Source of the DNA: Shewanella japonica
GTDB taxonomy: Bacteria > Pseudomonadota > Gammaproteobacteria > Enterobacterales > Shewanellaceae
Assembly (NCBI RefSeq): GCF_002075795.1
Contig: NZ_CP020472.1
Coordinates: 2,277,001-2,341,000 of the forward strand
DNA length: 64,000 nt
Direction of reading: 5' to 3'
In this document: one piece after another, positions 9,775-19,298 of the stretch
Position numbering within the stretch: position 1 is the stretch's first letter
Layout: the number at the start of each line of letters is the position of its first letter
Position numbers and translations under genes: made by a program
Notes under the pieces: generated by a model
The model's input: the letters and a program-made list of their open reading frames with translations, nothing else
Told to the model about the DNA's origin: nothing
Database searches by the model: none

Positions 9775-9783
9775 TCGAGCTTT

Positions 9784-10713
9784 ATGATGGATAAATCTGA
9801 CAGTGATATTTATGTTTCTATTGAGCAACTTAGAAAGCTGCAATACCAAGCTGTAGGGGTTAATTTTACTCCACGCCAAGCAGTGAACAGTGTCTTAAAT
9901 GGCCGCTATTCATCTAAGTTACGTGGCCGTGGATTAAATTTTGAAGAACTCCGGCATTATCGTCCAGGTGACGATATCCGCTGCATGGATTGGAAAGTCA
10001 CTAAACGCACAGGTAAACCCCATATAAAAGTCTATACCGAAGAGCGAGAACGCAACGTATATTTGATTGTCGATCAACGTGCTGCGATGTTTTTTGGAAG
10101 TAAAGGCAAAATGAAATCAGTAATTTGTGCCGAGTTAGCAGCACTGATTGGTTGGCGCATTGTTGGTGCAGGCGATCGAATTGGCGCGTTGGTATTTAAT
10201 GATGATTCAGCGTCGGTTATTCCTGCCAAAAGAGGCGGTCAGCATCTTGCGCAAATTTTTAAATCGATAGTAAAACAAAATCATCAATTAGGTGCGAGCA
10301 ACAATAGCACTCGTGCAAGTGACAGCTTGAATCAAAGCTGGCATAAAACTGCACAAGTTTGTGGTCACGACTCGTTAATTATTTATATTGGTGATGGTAA
10401 TGGTTGGAACGATAAAACAACGCATTTAATGAAGAATATTAGACGCCATAATGAAGTGATCGCCTGCAACATTATTGATGCGTTAGAGCAAAAATTACCG
10501 AGTATGGCGCAAATGGTCGTCAGTGATGGAAAACTTCAAATCCAATTTGATGCTTTAGGCAAAAATCAACAGCAATATCAACAACAAATAGAGTCAAAAT
10601 TGACTTTATATGCGCAAACCGCCCGTAAATATCGCGTACCCTTATTGACCATTAATACCATTGACCCTGTTAGCACGCAGTTGATCAATGCGTTTCGCCG
10701 AGGTGGTGAATGA
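9784..10713 (+). CDS. DUF58 protein of the moxR-bat operon
   Basis: 309 residues. The DUF58 core is visible as ELRHYRPGDDIRCMDWKVT near residues 56-74, followed by a VWA-like fold beginning NVYLIVDQ. Proteins of this family accompany MoxR ATPases and Bat proteins and probably bind metal or partner proteins; no enzymatic activity is established. It starts 9 bp after moxR and overlaps the next gene by 4 bp (ATGA). A second Met directly follows the first, so the start may be 9787. Confidence 0.9.
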   Translation: MMDKSDSDIYVSIEQLRKLQYQAVGVNFTPRQAVNSVLNGRYSSKLRGRGLNFEELRHYRPGDDIRCMDWKVTKRTGKPHIKVYTEERERNVYLIVDQRAAMFFGSKGKMKSVICAELAALIGWRIVGAGDRIGALVFNDDSASVIPAKRGGQHLAQIFKSIVKQNHQLGASNNSTRASDSLNQSWHKTAQVCGHDSLIIYIGDGNGWNDKTTHLMKNIRRHNEVIACNIIDALEQKLPSMAQMVVSDGKLQIQFDALGKNQQQYQQQIESKLTLYAQTARKYRVPLLTINTIDPVSTQLINAFRRGGE

Positions 10714-11213
10714 CTCAATTTGGTGATACGTGGGGCAGTAGTATTGTAAAAGACTTAATTGAAACAGATGCGCCCAATGCCATTAGCTGGTGGCCACAAA
10801 CTTTTGGCTGGCAGGTTGTTGCACTAATCGGCCTTACGCTTGTTTGTCGTAGACTGTATTTTGCTTGGCGTTTATACCAGCATAATCAGTATCGTCGTGA
10901 TGCGATAGCATGGTTAAACTTATTACCTCCCTTTGAACAATTATCTGCTCAACCTATCTATCGTCAATTACCGAATCTTGTTCGTAAAACCGCTTTAGGT
11001 GGTTATAAGCGCACCGAAATTGCAACATTATCAGCTGATGAATGGACACAGTGGTTGAGTAAACAGTGTCCTCAAGCCAAGTTTGAAGATATCGGCTTTA
11101 CATTACATGAGTTAGCTTATGATTCTGCTTTAGAAGTGACTACTGCACAGATGACGAAGTTAATTAACCAGATACGAATTTGGATAGAACAACATCGAGG
11201 TGAGTATGATTGA
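10710..11213 (+). CDS. DUF4381-like membrane protein of the bat operon
   Basis: 167 residues with one membrane helix near residues 31-47 (GWQVVALIGLTLVCRRLYF). The soluble part that follows contains LPPFEQLSAQPIYRQLPNLVRK and LSADEWTQWL, typical of the small DUF4381 partners found between DUF58 and batA genes. It overlaps both neighbours: ATGA with the DUF58 gene, and 8 bp with batA. Function beyond being a Bat complex component is unknown. Confidence 0.85.
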   Translation: MTQFGDTWGSSIVKDLIETDAPNAISWWPQTFGWQVVALIGLTLVCRRLYFAWRLYQHNQYRRDAIAWLNLLPPFEQLSAQPIYRQLPNLVRKTALGGYKRTEIATLSADEWTQWLSKQCPQAKFEDIGFTLHELAYDSALEVTTAQMTKLINQIRIWIEQHRGEYD

Positions 11214-12201
11214 GTTTGCTTACCCAGTATGTTTTGTTTTGCTGCTTGCCCCAGTCATTATGTATTTTATTGCGCCTGCTTATAAAGAAAAGCGCAGCTC
11301 TATTCAAGTGCCGTACTTTGAACAGCTAGTTGATATTACAGGTGAGAAACCGCAAAAAGGGGCGGTAATACTGTCAAGAAAGCATATTCAAAAATTGCTG
11401 TTAATACTTGCTTGGCTATGCATTGTTGTCGCGATGGCCAAACCTGAAGTTATCGGTACACCCGTCACCCAGCAAAAGTCGGCTAGAGACTTAATGATTG
11501 CAGTGGATCTATCAGGATCTATGGCGGTAGAAGATTTTGTATTGCCAGAAAATCAGTCTAACGAGGTTGATAGATTAACGGCAGTAAAACAGGTTTTACG
11601 TAAGTTTGTCAGTCAGCGCGACAGTGACAGGTTAGGGTTGATTCTTTTTGGCGATGCGCCATACCTTCAAGCGCCATTTACCAATGATTTAGATACATGG
11701 TTAACACTGTTGAATGACACGCAAGTTGGGATGGCTGGACAAAGTACCGCTTTTGGAGATGCCATTGGGTTATCCATTAGCGTGTTTAACAGCCATGAGA
11801 CACAAAATAGAGTGCTTATTGTGCTTACCGACGGAAATGATACCGCTTCGAAAGTCCCCCCTGTTGAAGCTGCAAAGGTTGCTGCGGCCTCTAACATCAA
11901 AATTTACACCATTGCCATTGGCGATCCTATCGCTGTTGGTGAAGAAAAAGTTGATATAGCTGTACTAGAAAACATTGCCTCAATAACAGGCGGGCAAAGT
12001 TATCAAGCTATTGATACACAAGCGCTTGAAAATGTTTATGAAGCGATTAATGAATTAGAGCCAGAATTATTCGAGTCGCAAACCTTTAGGCCAAAAACCA
12101 GTATTCATTATATTCCCATCGCACTGTTTTTAGGTTTGTATCTAGTGTCGTTGTTAATCGTCACCTTGCGTTTCCCTAATGTGAAAAAAGGGGCTAACTA
12201 A
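11206..12201 (+). CDS. batA: BatA: VWA-domain membrane protein
   Basis: About 331 residues. An N-terminal membrane helix, a second helix near residues 60-80, then a von Willebrand A domain with the MIDAS motif DLSGSM and a later TDGND, and a C-terminal helix (IALFLGLYLVSLLIV). Frame opens at a GTG at 11200, but GAGG at 11196-11200 suits the ATG at 11206, which gives the usual BatA beginning MIEFAYP. It is expected in the inner membrane with the VWA domain outside. Its stop overlaps the batB start as TAATG. Confidence 0.9.
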   Translation: MIEFAYPVCFVLLLAPVIMYFIAPAYKEKRSSIQVPYFEQLVDITGEKPQKGAVILSRKHIQKLLLILAWLCIVVAMAKPEVIGTPVTQQKSARDLMIAVDLSGSMAVEDFVLPENQSNEVDRLTAVKQVLRKFVSQRDSDRLGLILFGDAPYLQAPFTNDLDTWLTLLNDTQVGMAGQSTAFGDAIGLSISVFNSHETQNRVLIVLTDGNDTASKVPPVEAAKVAAASNIKIYTIAIGDPIAVGEEKVDIAVLENIASITGGQSYQAIDTQALENVYEAINELEPELFESQTFRPKTSIHYIPIALFLGLYLVSLLIVTLRFPNVKKGAN

Positions 12202-13169
12202 TGGATCAATGGTTAATTCAATTACAGCACTTTCACTTGCTCAGACCTTGGTGGCTATTAGCCTTATTACCGCTGGCATATATTGTTTATCGTATAAAGT
12301 ACCGTCAAGATAATTTAGTGAATTGGCATGAGCATATGTCAGCTAAAATTTTACAGACATTGACAGTCAAAGGGGATAATCAACGGATTATTTCACCTTT
12401 AAATTTGACCATAGTTTTAGGCATTATCAGTGTATTGGTTTTAGTAGGTCCAACATGGAAACAGCAACCAAGCCCATTTACAGAAGATAAGTCAGCGCTG
12501 ATTATTGCGTTAGATTTATCTGAGACGATGGAGCAAACGGATGTATTACCTACACGCTTAACACGTGCGAAACAGAAAGTAATTGAGTTATTGGCTATTC
12601 GCGGTGATGCCAACACAGCACTGATTGCTTACACTGGCTCGGCACATACAGTAATGCCGATAACTAATGACAGCGAGATGATAAAGCAGTTTTTAGATTC
12701 ACTGAGTTTTAAGATAATGCCTAATTCAGGGAAGCAACCACAGACTGTTTTACCGATTGCCAACGGATTACTTGAAGCAACCCAAACCCCTGGAACCATT
12801 TTATTCATTACCGATGGCACCAGTGATAATGCATTTAGCGCTTTTGACACCTATTTTTCCAAGGCACAACATCAGTTAGTGGTTTGGGCGATTGGGCGTG
12901 ATAATGCAAGCTCGGTCGAATCTGGCTCAACCATTATTCCAATGCAGCAAGAACGATTAGAAACCCTTACAGATAAGGCTGGTGGACGGATAGTTATATT
13001 GACTGATGATAAACAAGATATCGAAAAGGTAAATGGGTATATAAATAACAATCTCGTTATTAGTGAAGATGAAAGCCGGCCTTGGTTAGATGCTGGCTAT
13101 TGGTTGGTGTATATCATTGCAGCAATATATTTACTCTGGTTTAGACGAGGGTGGACACTGCAATGGTAA
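12201..13169 (+). CDS. batB: BatB: VWA-domain membrane protein
   Basis: 322 residues with the same plan as BatA: an N-terminal helix (PWWLLALLPLAYIVY), a second helix (LTIVLGIISVLVLVG), a VWA domain and a C-terminal helix. The MIDAS is altered: where BatA has DLSGSM, this protein reads DLSETM, keeping the Asp and first Ser; TDGTSD is retained. Degenerate MIDAS motifs are common in BatB. It starts inside the batA stop and overlaps batC by a few bases. Confidence 0.88.
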   Translation: MDQWLIQLQHFHLLRPWWLLALLPLAYIVYRIKYRQDNLVNWHEHMSAKILQTLTVKGDNQRIISPLNLTIVLGIISVLVLVGPTWKQQPSPFTEDKSALIIALDLSETMEQTDVLPTRLTRAKQKVIELLAIRGDANTALIAYTGSAHTVMPITNDSEMIKQFLDSLSFKIMPNSGKQPQTVLPIANGLLEATQTPGTILFITDGTSDNAFSAFDTYFSKAQHQLVVWAIGRDNASSVESGSTIIPMQQERLETLTDKAGGRIVILTDDKQDIEKVNGYINNNLVISEDESRPWLDAGYWLVYIIAAIYLLWFRRGWTLQW

Positions 13170-13924
13170 ATTCGTCGATCAAATTTATCGTAAATGAACT
13201 CACCATGGTGATTGTGAGTTCGTTATCGAAAGTATCTGCATGGTATACAAAGTGGCGCACTCGAATAATGGTTTTTCTTATCATTGTTGGTGCTTTATTC
13301 GCTATTTTAAAACCTCAATCTTTTGCTGATTTATGGCTAACTCGAGATCAACAAGGAATGTTGCTGTTTAATATGGGTTATTACCAGCAAGCGAGTAATC
13401 ATTTTAGTCTTGTACGCTGGCAAGCATTCAGTTTGTATGGCGCAGAAGAATTTGATCAATCTGCTATTTTATATGACCAGTTTGAAGATGAAATAGATCA
13501 AATTGCTCGTGCCAATGCATTAGCGCACGCAAGGCGATATGTAGCAGCTAAAAATATCTATCAACAAGTATTACAAACAGCACCAAATAATAAGCAAGCG
13601 AAGCATAATTTAGCCCTTGTTCAAGGCATTATTGATGAAGTGAATCGCATAGCTGAAAGCCAGCAGGGTGAAGTAGGAGACTCGCCACAAGAGCTAGGTG
13701 ACGATCCGCAAACTGGTGATGGTGCAAAGAAAAAAGAAATGGTGCTAAAGGTAGCTGAGCATTATGACGCAAGTCAGTTGTTGCTTGACCCTAAGTTAAA
13801 TGAAATGTGGTTAAGACAAGTTCAAAAAGATCCTGCGCGGTTCCTAGCGAATAAATTTCAAATGCAAACTGCCCCAACATCGCTAAACTCGCGACCGTTA
13901 ACCACCAATGAGGAGAGTCAATGA
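13163..13924 (+). CDS. batC: BatC-like TPR protein
   Basis: About 253 residues. Signal anchor near the N-terminus (IMVFLIIVGALFAIL), then TPR-like helices (about residues 60-155) and an acidic, Gln- and Gly-rich linker before a C-terminal segment with VLKVAEHYDASQLLLDPKLN. The frame opens at a GTG at 13151, but GAGGGTGG upstream favours the ATG at 13163, which overlaps the batB stop. TPR proteins in this position (BatC/BatE) are thought to scaffold the Bat complex. It overlaps batD by ATGA. Confidence 0.82.
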   Translation: MVNSSIKFIVNELTMVIVSSLSKVSAWYTKWRTRIMVFLIIVGALFAILKPQSFADLWLTRDQQGMLLFNMGYYQQASNHFSLVRWQAFSLYGAEEFDQSAILYDQFEDEIDQIARANALAHARRYVAAKNIYQQVLQTAPNNKQAKHNLALVQGIIDEVNRIAESQQGEVGDSPQELGDDPQTGDGAKKKEMVLKVAEHYDASQLLLDPKLNEMWLRQVQKDPARFLANKFQMQTAPTSLNSRPLTTNEESQ

Positions 13925-15447
13925 TGTCTTTTCTCTGCGATGTTTTTACAAGGCAGAACTTGCTGTTTAAACTCTTAGTTTTGCTAGTTTTAGTCCTTTA
14001 TAGCTTGAGCGTGGCTAAACTTAGCCACGCTGTTGAATCTGCAGACTCAAGTATCACACTTGAGTCCTTGATAGATAAGAACCAACTAAGCATAGAGATT
14101 CGTGTTCAAAGTAAAGCTCCTTTTGTCGTTAAACAACCTATTATTGTTCAAGTTGAAGTGTCCAGCGATCGCTGGTTTTCAAAAGGCGTTCATGTAACGC
14201 CTCCTGCTTATAAAGATATTGTCTTTTTACCTACTTCGAGTTCATCGATTACTGGAACAAAAAAGATTAATGGCCAAACATGGACATACATTATTCGAGA
14301 AATAACCTTATATCCCATGCAAGAGGGCGTTTATGAGCTGCCAGCTTTTGATGTATTTGCATCGGTTAATACAGAATATGGCATTGTTGAAGGCGTATTT
14401 AAAACTGACGACTTTCAAATTGAAGCTAGAATGCCAAAAGTGGTAACAGAACTGGATACAGGTGTAGGTTTTACAACTGAGATTGAAGATAACTTAATTG
14501 TTTCACCTTCTGTCACACTGTCTTTAAAGCATGATATCGGCAATGAAGTACTCGATATAACAGACGTAGCGAGAACGTTTAATGTCGGGGATGCAGTCAC
14601 CCAAACGGTTTCTATCACCGCAAAAGGTGTCCCTGCAATGATGTTACCAGTTTTAGCACAAACACAATTGAGTGGGTTAAGTGTTTACCAGCAACCCAGT
14701 AAACTCAGTGATAAATCTAACCGAGGTGAATTAACTGGCATAACGTCGCAAACGACGAGTTATATATTTGAACAAGCGGGTGAGTTTACTACGCCTAAGC
14801 AAGTTTTGTATTGGTATAACTTACAACAAAATGAGGTAACAGAACTCACTGTGCCTTCAGTAACTTGGGTAGTCAAAGGTGGTGCCATAAGCGCGAGCAG
14901 TGATGGCAACGCTTCATCATTTAAAACGTGGTTGAGTAAATATAGTTTATTGATTGTCAGCCTATTCATTCTGATTTACGTGCTAACGCGACTTGCCCCG
15001 TATCGTACTAACCTTAAGGCGTTATATTTATCTTTATCTCAGTATGAAATTAAGCAATTACAAGTAAGCTTACGACAGGAATATGAGCAAGGAAATTACG
15101 CTAAAGTGTGTCAATTGTTGTACCGCTATATTGAATATCAAGATGCGCAATTATCAAAAATTGGTTCAGCAGTTTCATTGTTAAATCATCATCACTCAAA
15201 TGAAAGAGGCCTAGATAATAGTCATTTAAATAATGACATTATTCTGAGTCTTAAACAGTTTTACAAATCTGACAGTGAAAAACATTCACTGCTAGAGCGG
15301 TTATTAACTCAAACATACTCAATAGATACTGCTGCACCGCTAACAGATGAACAGTTTAATACCTTATTACAGGTGACGGTATTGCTAAAATATAACCAGA
15401 GTAAGGGAAGTGGCGATATTTCTGCTAGTGCAATAAAATTAAATTAA
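13921..15447 (+). CDS. batD: BatD-like protein
   Basis: 508 residues. Signal peptide (LLVLLVLVLYSLSVAKLSHA), an extracytoplasmic region of about 300 residues made of beta-sandwich repeats (motifs PFVVKQPIIVQVEV, TWTYIIREITLYPMQEG), a membrane helix near residues 342-358 (YSLLIVSLFILIYVLTRL), and a cytoplasmic tail of about 150 residues. This is the BatD "oxygen tolerance" layout. It closes the moxR-bat operon. No strong terminator is visible just after the stop. Confidence 0.88.
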   Translation: MMSFLCDVFTRQNLLFKLLVLLVLVLYSLSVAKLSHAVESADSSITLESLIDKNQLSIEIRVQSKAPFVVKQPIIVQVEVSSDRWFSKGVHVTPPAYKDIVFLPTSSSSITGTKKINGQTWTYIIREITLYPMQEGVYELPAFDVFASVNTEYGIVEGVFKTDDFQIEARMPKVVTELDTGVGFTTEIEDNLIVSPSVTLSLKHDIGNEVLDITDVARTFNVGDAVTQTVSITAKGVPAMMLPVLAQTQLSGLSVYQQPSKLSDKSNRGELTGITSQTTSYIFEQAGEFTTPKQVLYWYNLQQNEVTELTVPSVTWVVKGGAISASSDGNASSFKTWLSKYSLLIVSLFILIYVLTRLAPYRTNLKALYLSLSQYEIKQLQVSLRQEYEQGNYAKVCQLLYRYIEYQDAQLSKIGSAVSLLNHHHSNERGLDNSHLNNDIILSLKQFYKSDSEKHSLLERLLTQTYSIDTAAPLTDEQFNTLLQVTVLLKYNQSKGSGDISASAIKLN

Positions 15448-15920
15448 TCACAATAGCAGTAGAGGGTTATCTGATTATTTAAAGTTATAGGTAAGTGCTC
15501 GGGGCAAGTAAGGTAAGTGGCGCTTGTTTTTTATACGCGTTTTTTAATGAGGTATCCATTCTGTAATCAATATTTTTGAACCAAAAGTCAAGCTACACTT
15601 TTTCACTTATTCTGAATGTTAAGTATCTCTATCATTGTCAGTGCTATTAAAAGTTGTGAATATCAATCCATACGAACAGTCTTTGGCCTAAATAACCGAC
15701 TAACTGCAACGCTCAACTGATTCATTAACTGTGATATATTGAGTTTTTAGGCTGTCTCATCTCACCGACAATGATGCATTATCTTCAGTTATGATTGGCG
15801 TGATTAATTGGCCTGATTGGTGAGTTTGATTGGTGTTAGTGAAACACTTACTTTTAATTGATGCTTATTGTCGTTTAGTTTTGACAGTACAGTATGAAAC
15901 ATGATGTTAACTGAGAATGT
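15448..15920. other. Intergenic region, no gene seen
   Basis: 473 bases without a supported ORF. The repeated string GGTAAGTG (near 15490 and 15512) and a T-run after CGCTTG near 15530 are the only local structure noticed and may mark decay of the bat transcript. A TTGACA at 15881-15886 could be the -35 box for the small ORF that follows, but no good -10 box was found. Confidence 0.35.
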
Positions 15921-16130
15921 ATGTCTAGCGTTTTACGATTTATTGTGGTTATTTTTGCAGCATTGGCAGTGACGTTTTTAGTGTTTTTTGTCATTGCAGC
16001 GCTAATTGAATTCCATATTCCAGAGCAAACGGCCCAACTCGTTCTTGATTCAAATGCTGATTCTTATGCTGATTTTTATGTTAATTCTTTAGCGAACAGT
16101 TCAGCTGCACAGTTTTTAATGATTTTGTAA
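15921..16130 (+). CDS. Small single-helix membrane protein, possible TonB-like N-terminal stub
   Basis: 69 residues: one hydrophobic helix (residues 7-29, FIVVIFAALAVTFLVFFVIA) and a short polar tail that stops at TAA. The anchor resembles that of TonB-type energy transducers, which continue with a Pro-rich linker and a C-terminal domain; neither is present here in any frame. It could be a truncated tonB paralogue or an unrelated small membrane protein. It ends 9 bp before the phospholipase-like gene, so the two may be cotranscribed. Low certainty. Confidence 0.4.
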   Translation: MSSVLRFIVVIFAALAVTFLVFFVIAALIEFHIPEQTAQLVLDSNADSYADFYVNSLANSSAAQFLMIL

Positions 16131-16139
16131 GGCCGTTAT

Positions 16140-16577
16140 ATGTATAGACAACACCATTATCGAGCTTGGGTTTACCTGTTGGTAAGTTCTATTTTTATCG
16201 CACAACCCCTCGTAAATTATGCTCATGCGGATGATATCGTGCCATTTACCTCTGATGGTTGTAGTGTTTTCCCCGATGGCACTTTGGCCGACAATCAATT
16301 ATGGCTTGCATGTTGTACTGCACATGATTTTGACTATTGGCAGGGCGGTACGGCCAAGGAACGCCTTGAATCAGATCAACGCTTAAAGCAATGCGTCGCC
16401 AACCTTGGCCAACCGCATATAGCTAGCCTTATGCTTGCAGGTGTGAGAGTTGGTGGCAGTCCATATTTTCCAACTACCTATCGTTGGGGTTACGGCTGGC
16501 CTTACCCAAGAGATTATCAAGCCCTGTCAAAACAAGAGAAACAACAAATTCAACGAGTCCTAAATAATCAGAAATAA
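16140..16577 (+). CDS. Secreted phospholipase A2-like protein
   Basis: 145 residues with a signal peptide (about 1-30, ending near AHA-DD). The mature part shows the prokaryotic PLA2-like pattern: a Cys-containing DGCS segment, then LACCTAHDFDYW in which the His-Asp pair would be catalytic and the paired Cys probably form disulfides. A C-terminal segment rich in Trp, Tyr and Gly (YRWGYGWPYPRDY) is typical of these small bacterial proteins. It would act in the periplasm or outside the cell. No enzyme test of close relatives is known to me. Confidence 0.65.
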   Translation: MYRQHHYRAWVYLLVSSIFIAQPLVNYAHADDIVPFTSDGCSVFPDGTLADNQLWLACCTAHDFDYWQGGTAKERLESDQRLKQCVANLGQPHIASLMLAGVRVGGSPYFPTTYRWGYGWPYPRDYQALSKQEKQQIQRVLNNQK

Positions 16578-16690
16578 GTAAAATATTCGCTATAACAGTA
16601 ACTCAGTGCTAGGTTAACTAACAGTATATTAACGTTCAGAGTCGTTACGTTAGTAAGTTAACCCTTTTTCAAGCAAAATAAGGACATATT

Positions 16691-18610
16691 ATGCTGAAAA
16701 CATTGATTAGTAGTGCAGTGATAACGCTAATTCTAATGCTCACAGGCTGCTCGACTGCTGATAAGCAAGTGCAAGTCACCCCACAAATATCCCCACCAGC
16801 GCAAAGTGTTTTTAAAACTTATACTGCTGAGGACTTTTATAAAACCACCAGTGTGTTCGGCTCTTCTATCAACCATGATGGCACTGCAGTACTGGTAAGT
16901 AATGATAAAACAGGGATATTTAATGCTTACAAAGTGCCTGTTGACGGTTCTGAAATCACTCAATTAACATTTTCCACAGAAGAGTCAGTATTTGTAAAAT
17001 CTTGGTTTCCCAATGACAATCGTTTTTTGTTTAGTGCCGATAAAGGAGGGGATGAGTTAGATCATTTGTTTGTACAAGATGTCGAAGGGAATCAAATCGA
17101 TCTCACTCCAGGTGAGGGCCTCAAAGCAGTGATGTTATCCTGGCATGAAAATGATGAGTCTTTCTTTGCGTTGACCAATGAACGTGATGCTAAATACTTT
17201 GATATTTATCAATACAACACTGACGACTACAGCCGTAACTTAGTGTACAAAAACGACTTAGGTTATACCGTTGAAACCATGAGTCCAAATGGCCGATTCA
17301 TTGTATTGAGTAAAGACCATTCAAACAGTAATACTGACTTGTATCTCGTTGATTTACGCTTGAAGATGGCCAAACCTCGTTTAATTACCGAGCACCAAGG
17401 TAACGTTTCTTATTCCGCCTACACGTTTACTAAAGATAACGAGCAACTATTATATTCAACTAACGAATTTGGTGAGTTTAAGCAAGCGTGGGCATATGAC
17501 ATTGCAACGGGTTCTCATAAAGTTAATTACAAAGCGGATTGGGATGTTAGTTTTAGTTATTTCTCAAAAGATGGTCGATATCAAGTTACTGGGATTAATG
17601 CTGACGCACAAACGCAATTAACCATCACTGATCTTGTCGAGCAAAAAGAGCTGTCCTTACCTAAGCTTCCAAGCGGCGATTTACGTGGCGTTAACTTTTC
17701 ACAGGATTCTAAATCAATGGTGTTCTATATCAATTCTGATACTTCACCATCCAATTTATACAGCCATACCATTGGTTCTTCATCTGTAAAACGTCTGACC
17801 AATTCTGGTAATCCAGCTATTTTGGAGCAAAACCTAGTGACTGGTGAGGTGGTAAGGTTTAAAAGCTTTGATGGACTTGAGATACCAGCAATTTTATATA
17901 AGCCCAAACAAGCTGAGTTTAAAAAGGTACCTGCGTTAATCTATATTCATGGCGGGCCCGGCGGTCAATCTCGCAAGGGCTACTCTGCAACCGTTCAGCA
18001 TTTGGTTAATAATGGTTACGCCATTATCAAAATTAATAACCGTGGCTCAAGTGGTTATGGTAAAACCTTTTTTCATTTAGATGATAAACGACACGGTGAA
18101 GATGATTTACAAGACGTGGTTTTTAATAAAAAATACTTACAAACTTTAAATTGGGTCGATGCTGACAAAATTGGCGTTATGGGAGGGAGCTATGGTGGCT
18201 ACCTTACTATGGCGGCAATGGCGTTTACCGATGAGTTTAAAGTAGGTATTAATATTTTCGGCGTGACTAATTGGGTAAGAACCTTAGAGAGTATTCCGCC
18301 TTACTGGGAAGCATTTAGAAAAAGTCTTTATGATGAATTAGGCGATCCTGCAACTGATAAAGAGCGCTTACATAATATTTCACCCGTGTTCTTTGGTCAT
18401 CAAGTCAAAAGCCCTGTTTTAGTGGTTCAGGGGGCAAATGATCCAAGAGTGTTGAAGATTGAGAGTGATGAAATGGTTGAATCTATTCGAGCTGGCGGTA
18501 CACACGTTGATTACTTAGTATTCGATGATGAAGGCCATGGTTTTAGTAAGAAAGACAACCGTATTAGTGCATCAAATAAATATTTAGTCTTTTTACAGCA
18601 GTATTTATAG
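16691..18610 (+). CDS. S9 family prolyl oligopeptidase-like lipoprotein
   Basis: 639 residues. The N-terminus is a lipoprotein signal (ILMLTGC, Cys about residue 20). A beta-propeller of about 350 residues precedes an alpha/beta-hydrolase domain. The nucleophile is S500 in MGGSYGGY, the Asp is in QGANDPRV and the His in DEGHGF. The oxyanion and HGGPGG motifs are in place. The family (dipeptidyl-peptidase/acylaminoacyl-peptidase type) cleaves short peptides; here probably in the periplasm. Monocistronic, closed by a strong terminator at 18632. Confidence 0.9.
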   Translation: MLKTLISSAVITLILMLTGCSTADKQVQVTPQISPPAQSVFKTYTAEDFYKTTSVFGSSINHDGTAVLVSNDKTGIFNAYKVPVDGSEITQLTFSTEESVFVKSWFPNDNRFLFSADKGGDELDHLFVQDVEGNQIDLTPGEGLKAVMLSWHENDESFFALTNERDAKYFDIYQYNTDDYSRNLVYKNDLGYTVETMSPNGRFIVLSKDHSNSNTDLYLVDLRLKMAKPRLITEHQGNVSYSAYTFTKDNEQLLYSTNEFGEFKQAWAYDIATGSHKVNYKADWDVSFSYFSKDGRYQVTGINADAQTQLTITDLVEQKELSLPKLPSGDLRGVNFSQDSKSMVFYINSDTSPSNLYSHTIGSSSVKRLTNSGNPAILEQNLVTGEVVRFKSFDGLEIPAILYKPKQAEFKKVPALIYIHGGPGGQSRKGYSATVQHLVNNGYAIIKINNRGSSGYGKTFFHLDDKRHGEDDLQDVVFNKKYLQTLNWVDADKIGVMGGSYGGYLTMAAMAFTDEFKVGINIFGVTNWVRTLESIPPYWEAFRKSLYDELGDPATDKERLHNISPVFFGHQVKSPVLVVQGANDPRVLKIESDEMVESIRAGGTHVDYLVFDDEGHGFSKKDNRISASNKYLVFLQQYL

Positions 18611-18631
18611 CCTATTGTTGCAAGTGATTAG

Positions 18632-18662
18632 AAAGCCATTTGATTATCAAATGGCTTTTTTA
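18632..18662 (+). terminator. Rho-independent terminator after the S9 peptidase
   Basis: 12-bp arms AAAGCCATTTGA and TCAAATGGCTTT around a 3-nt loop, followed by a T-run. Confidence 0.92.
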
Positions 18663-18746
18663 TTAGTTGTTATACAAGGTACTTTTTAATAAATTAAAGT
18701 TAAAATCGGTATTAAGTCACTCACACTTATAGAGTAAGGATGTCAA

Positions 18747-19163
18747 TTGAACACAGAGATCATTCATTCTGAAGCCCCAGATATTGTCGACCAACTGGTT
18801 GATGGGGTAAGAGCGTTTAACATAATGAATATGGGAAGTGAGCTATCAAAGCCATTAACTATTGTAATGCGAGATGGAAATGACAAGATCATTGCTGGTA
18901 TTGCAGGTAGAACGATATATCAAAAATTTTTAATCAATGTGTTATGGGTAGATGAGACTTTGCGCAGCGAGGGATTAGGCCATAAATTAATGATACTGGC
19001 AGAAAAAGCTGCTATTGAACGTGGTTGCCTAGCTGCTCAAGTAGATACCTTAGCATTTCAAGCGGCAGGGTTTTACCAACGACATGGATTTGAAGTCATT
19101 GGTTCTGCACCTGCATTTGGTAAAAGTCCTGCACAATATTTTCTTTTTAAGCATTACGGCTAA
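18747..19163 (+). CDS. GNAT family N-acetyltransferase
   Basis: 138 residues starting at a TTG with AGTAAGGA 6-7 bases upstream; the first in-frame ATG would cut into the conserved N-terminal strand. The acetyl-CoA site is the segment LWVDETLRSEGLGHKLM (R/Q-x-x-G-x-G/A pattern, here RSEGLG), followed by QAAGFYQRHGFEVIG. Substrate unknown. It is monocistronic and lies tail to tail with the RsgA-like gene. Confidence 0.82.
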   Translation: MNTEIIHSEAPDIVDQLVDGVRAFNIMNMGSELSKPLTIVMRDGNDKIIAGIAGRTIYQKFLINVLWVDETLRSEGLGHKLMILAEKAAIERGCLAAQVDTLAFQAAGFYQRHGFEVIGSAPAFGKSPAQYFLFKHYG

Positions 19164-19298
19164 CTACTCAGCGTTAAAGGCATCAAGTAAACATTGATAC
19201 TTGTCGATAAAATACTGATTTTTCGTTTAGGTAAGCCAATAATTGGTTCGTAAATTATTGATTAAACACGGCCTAGGTAAATATCAGTATTGAGCGAG

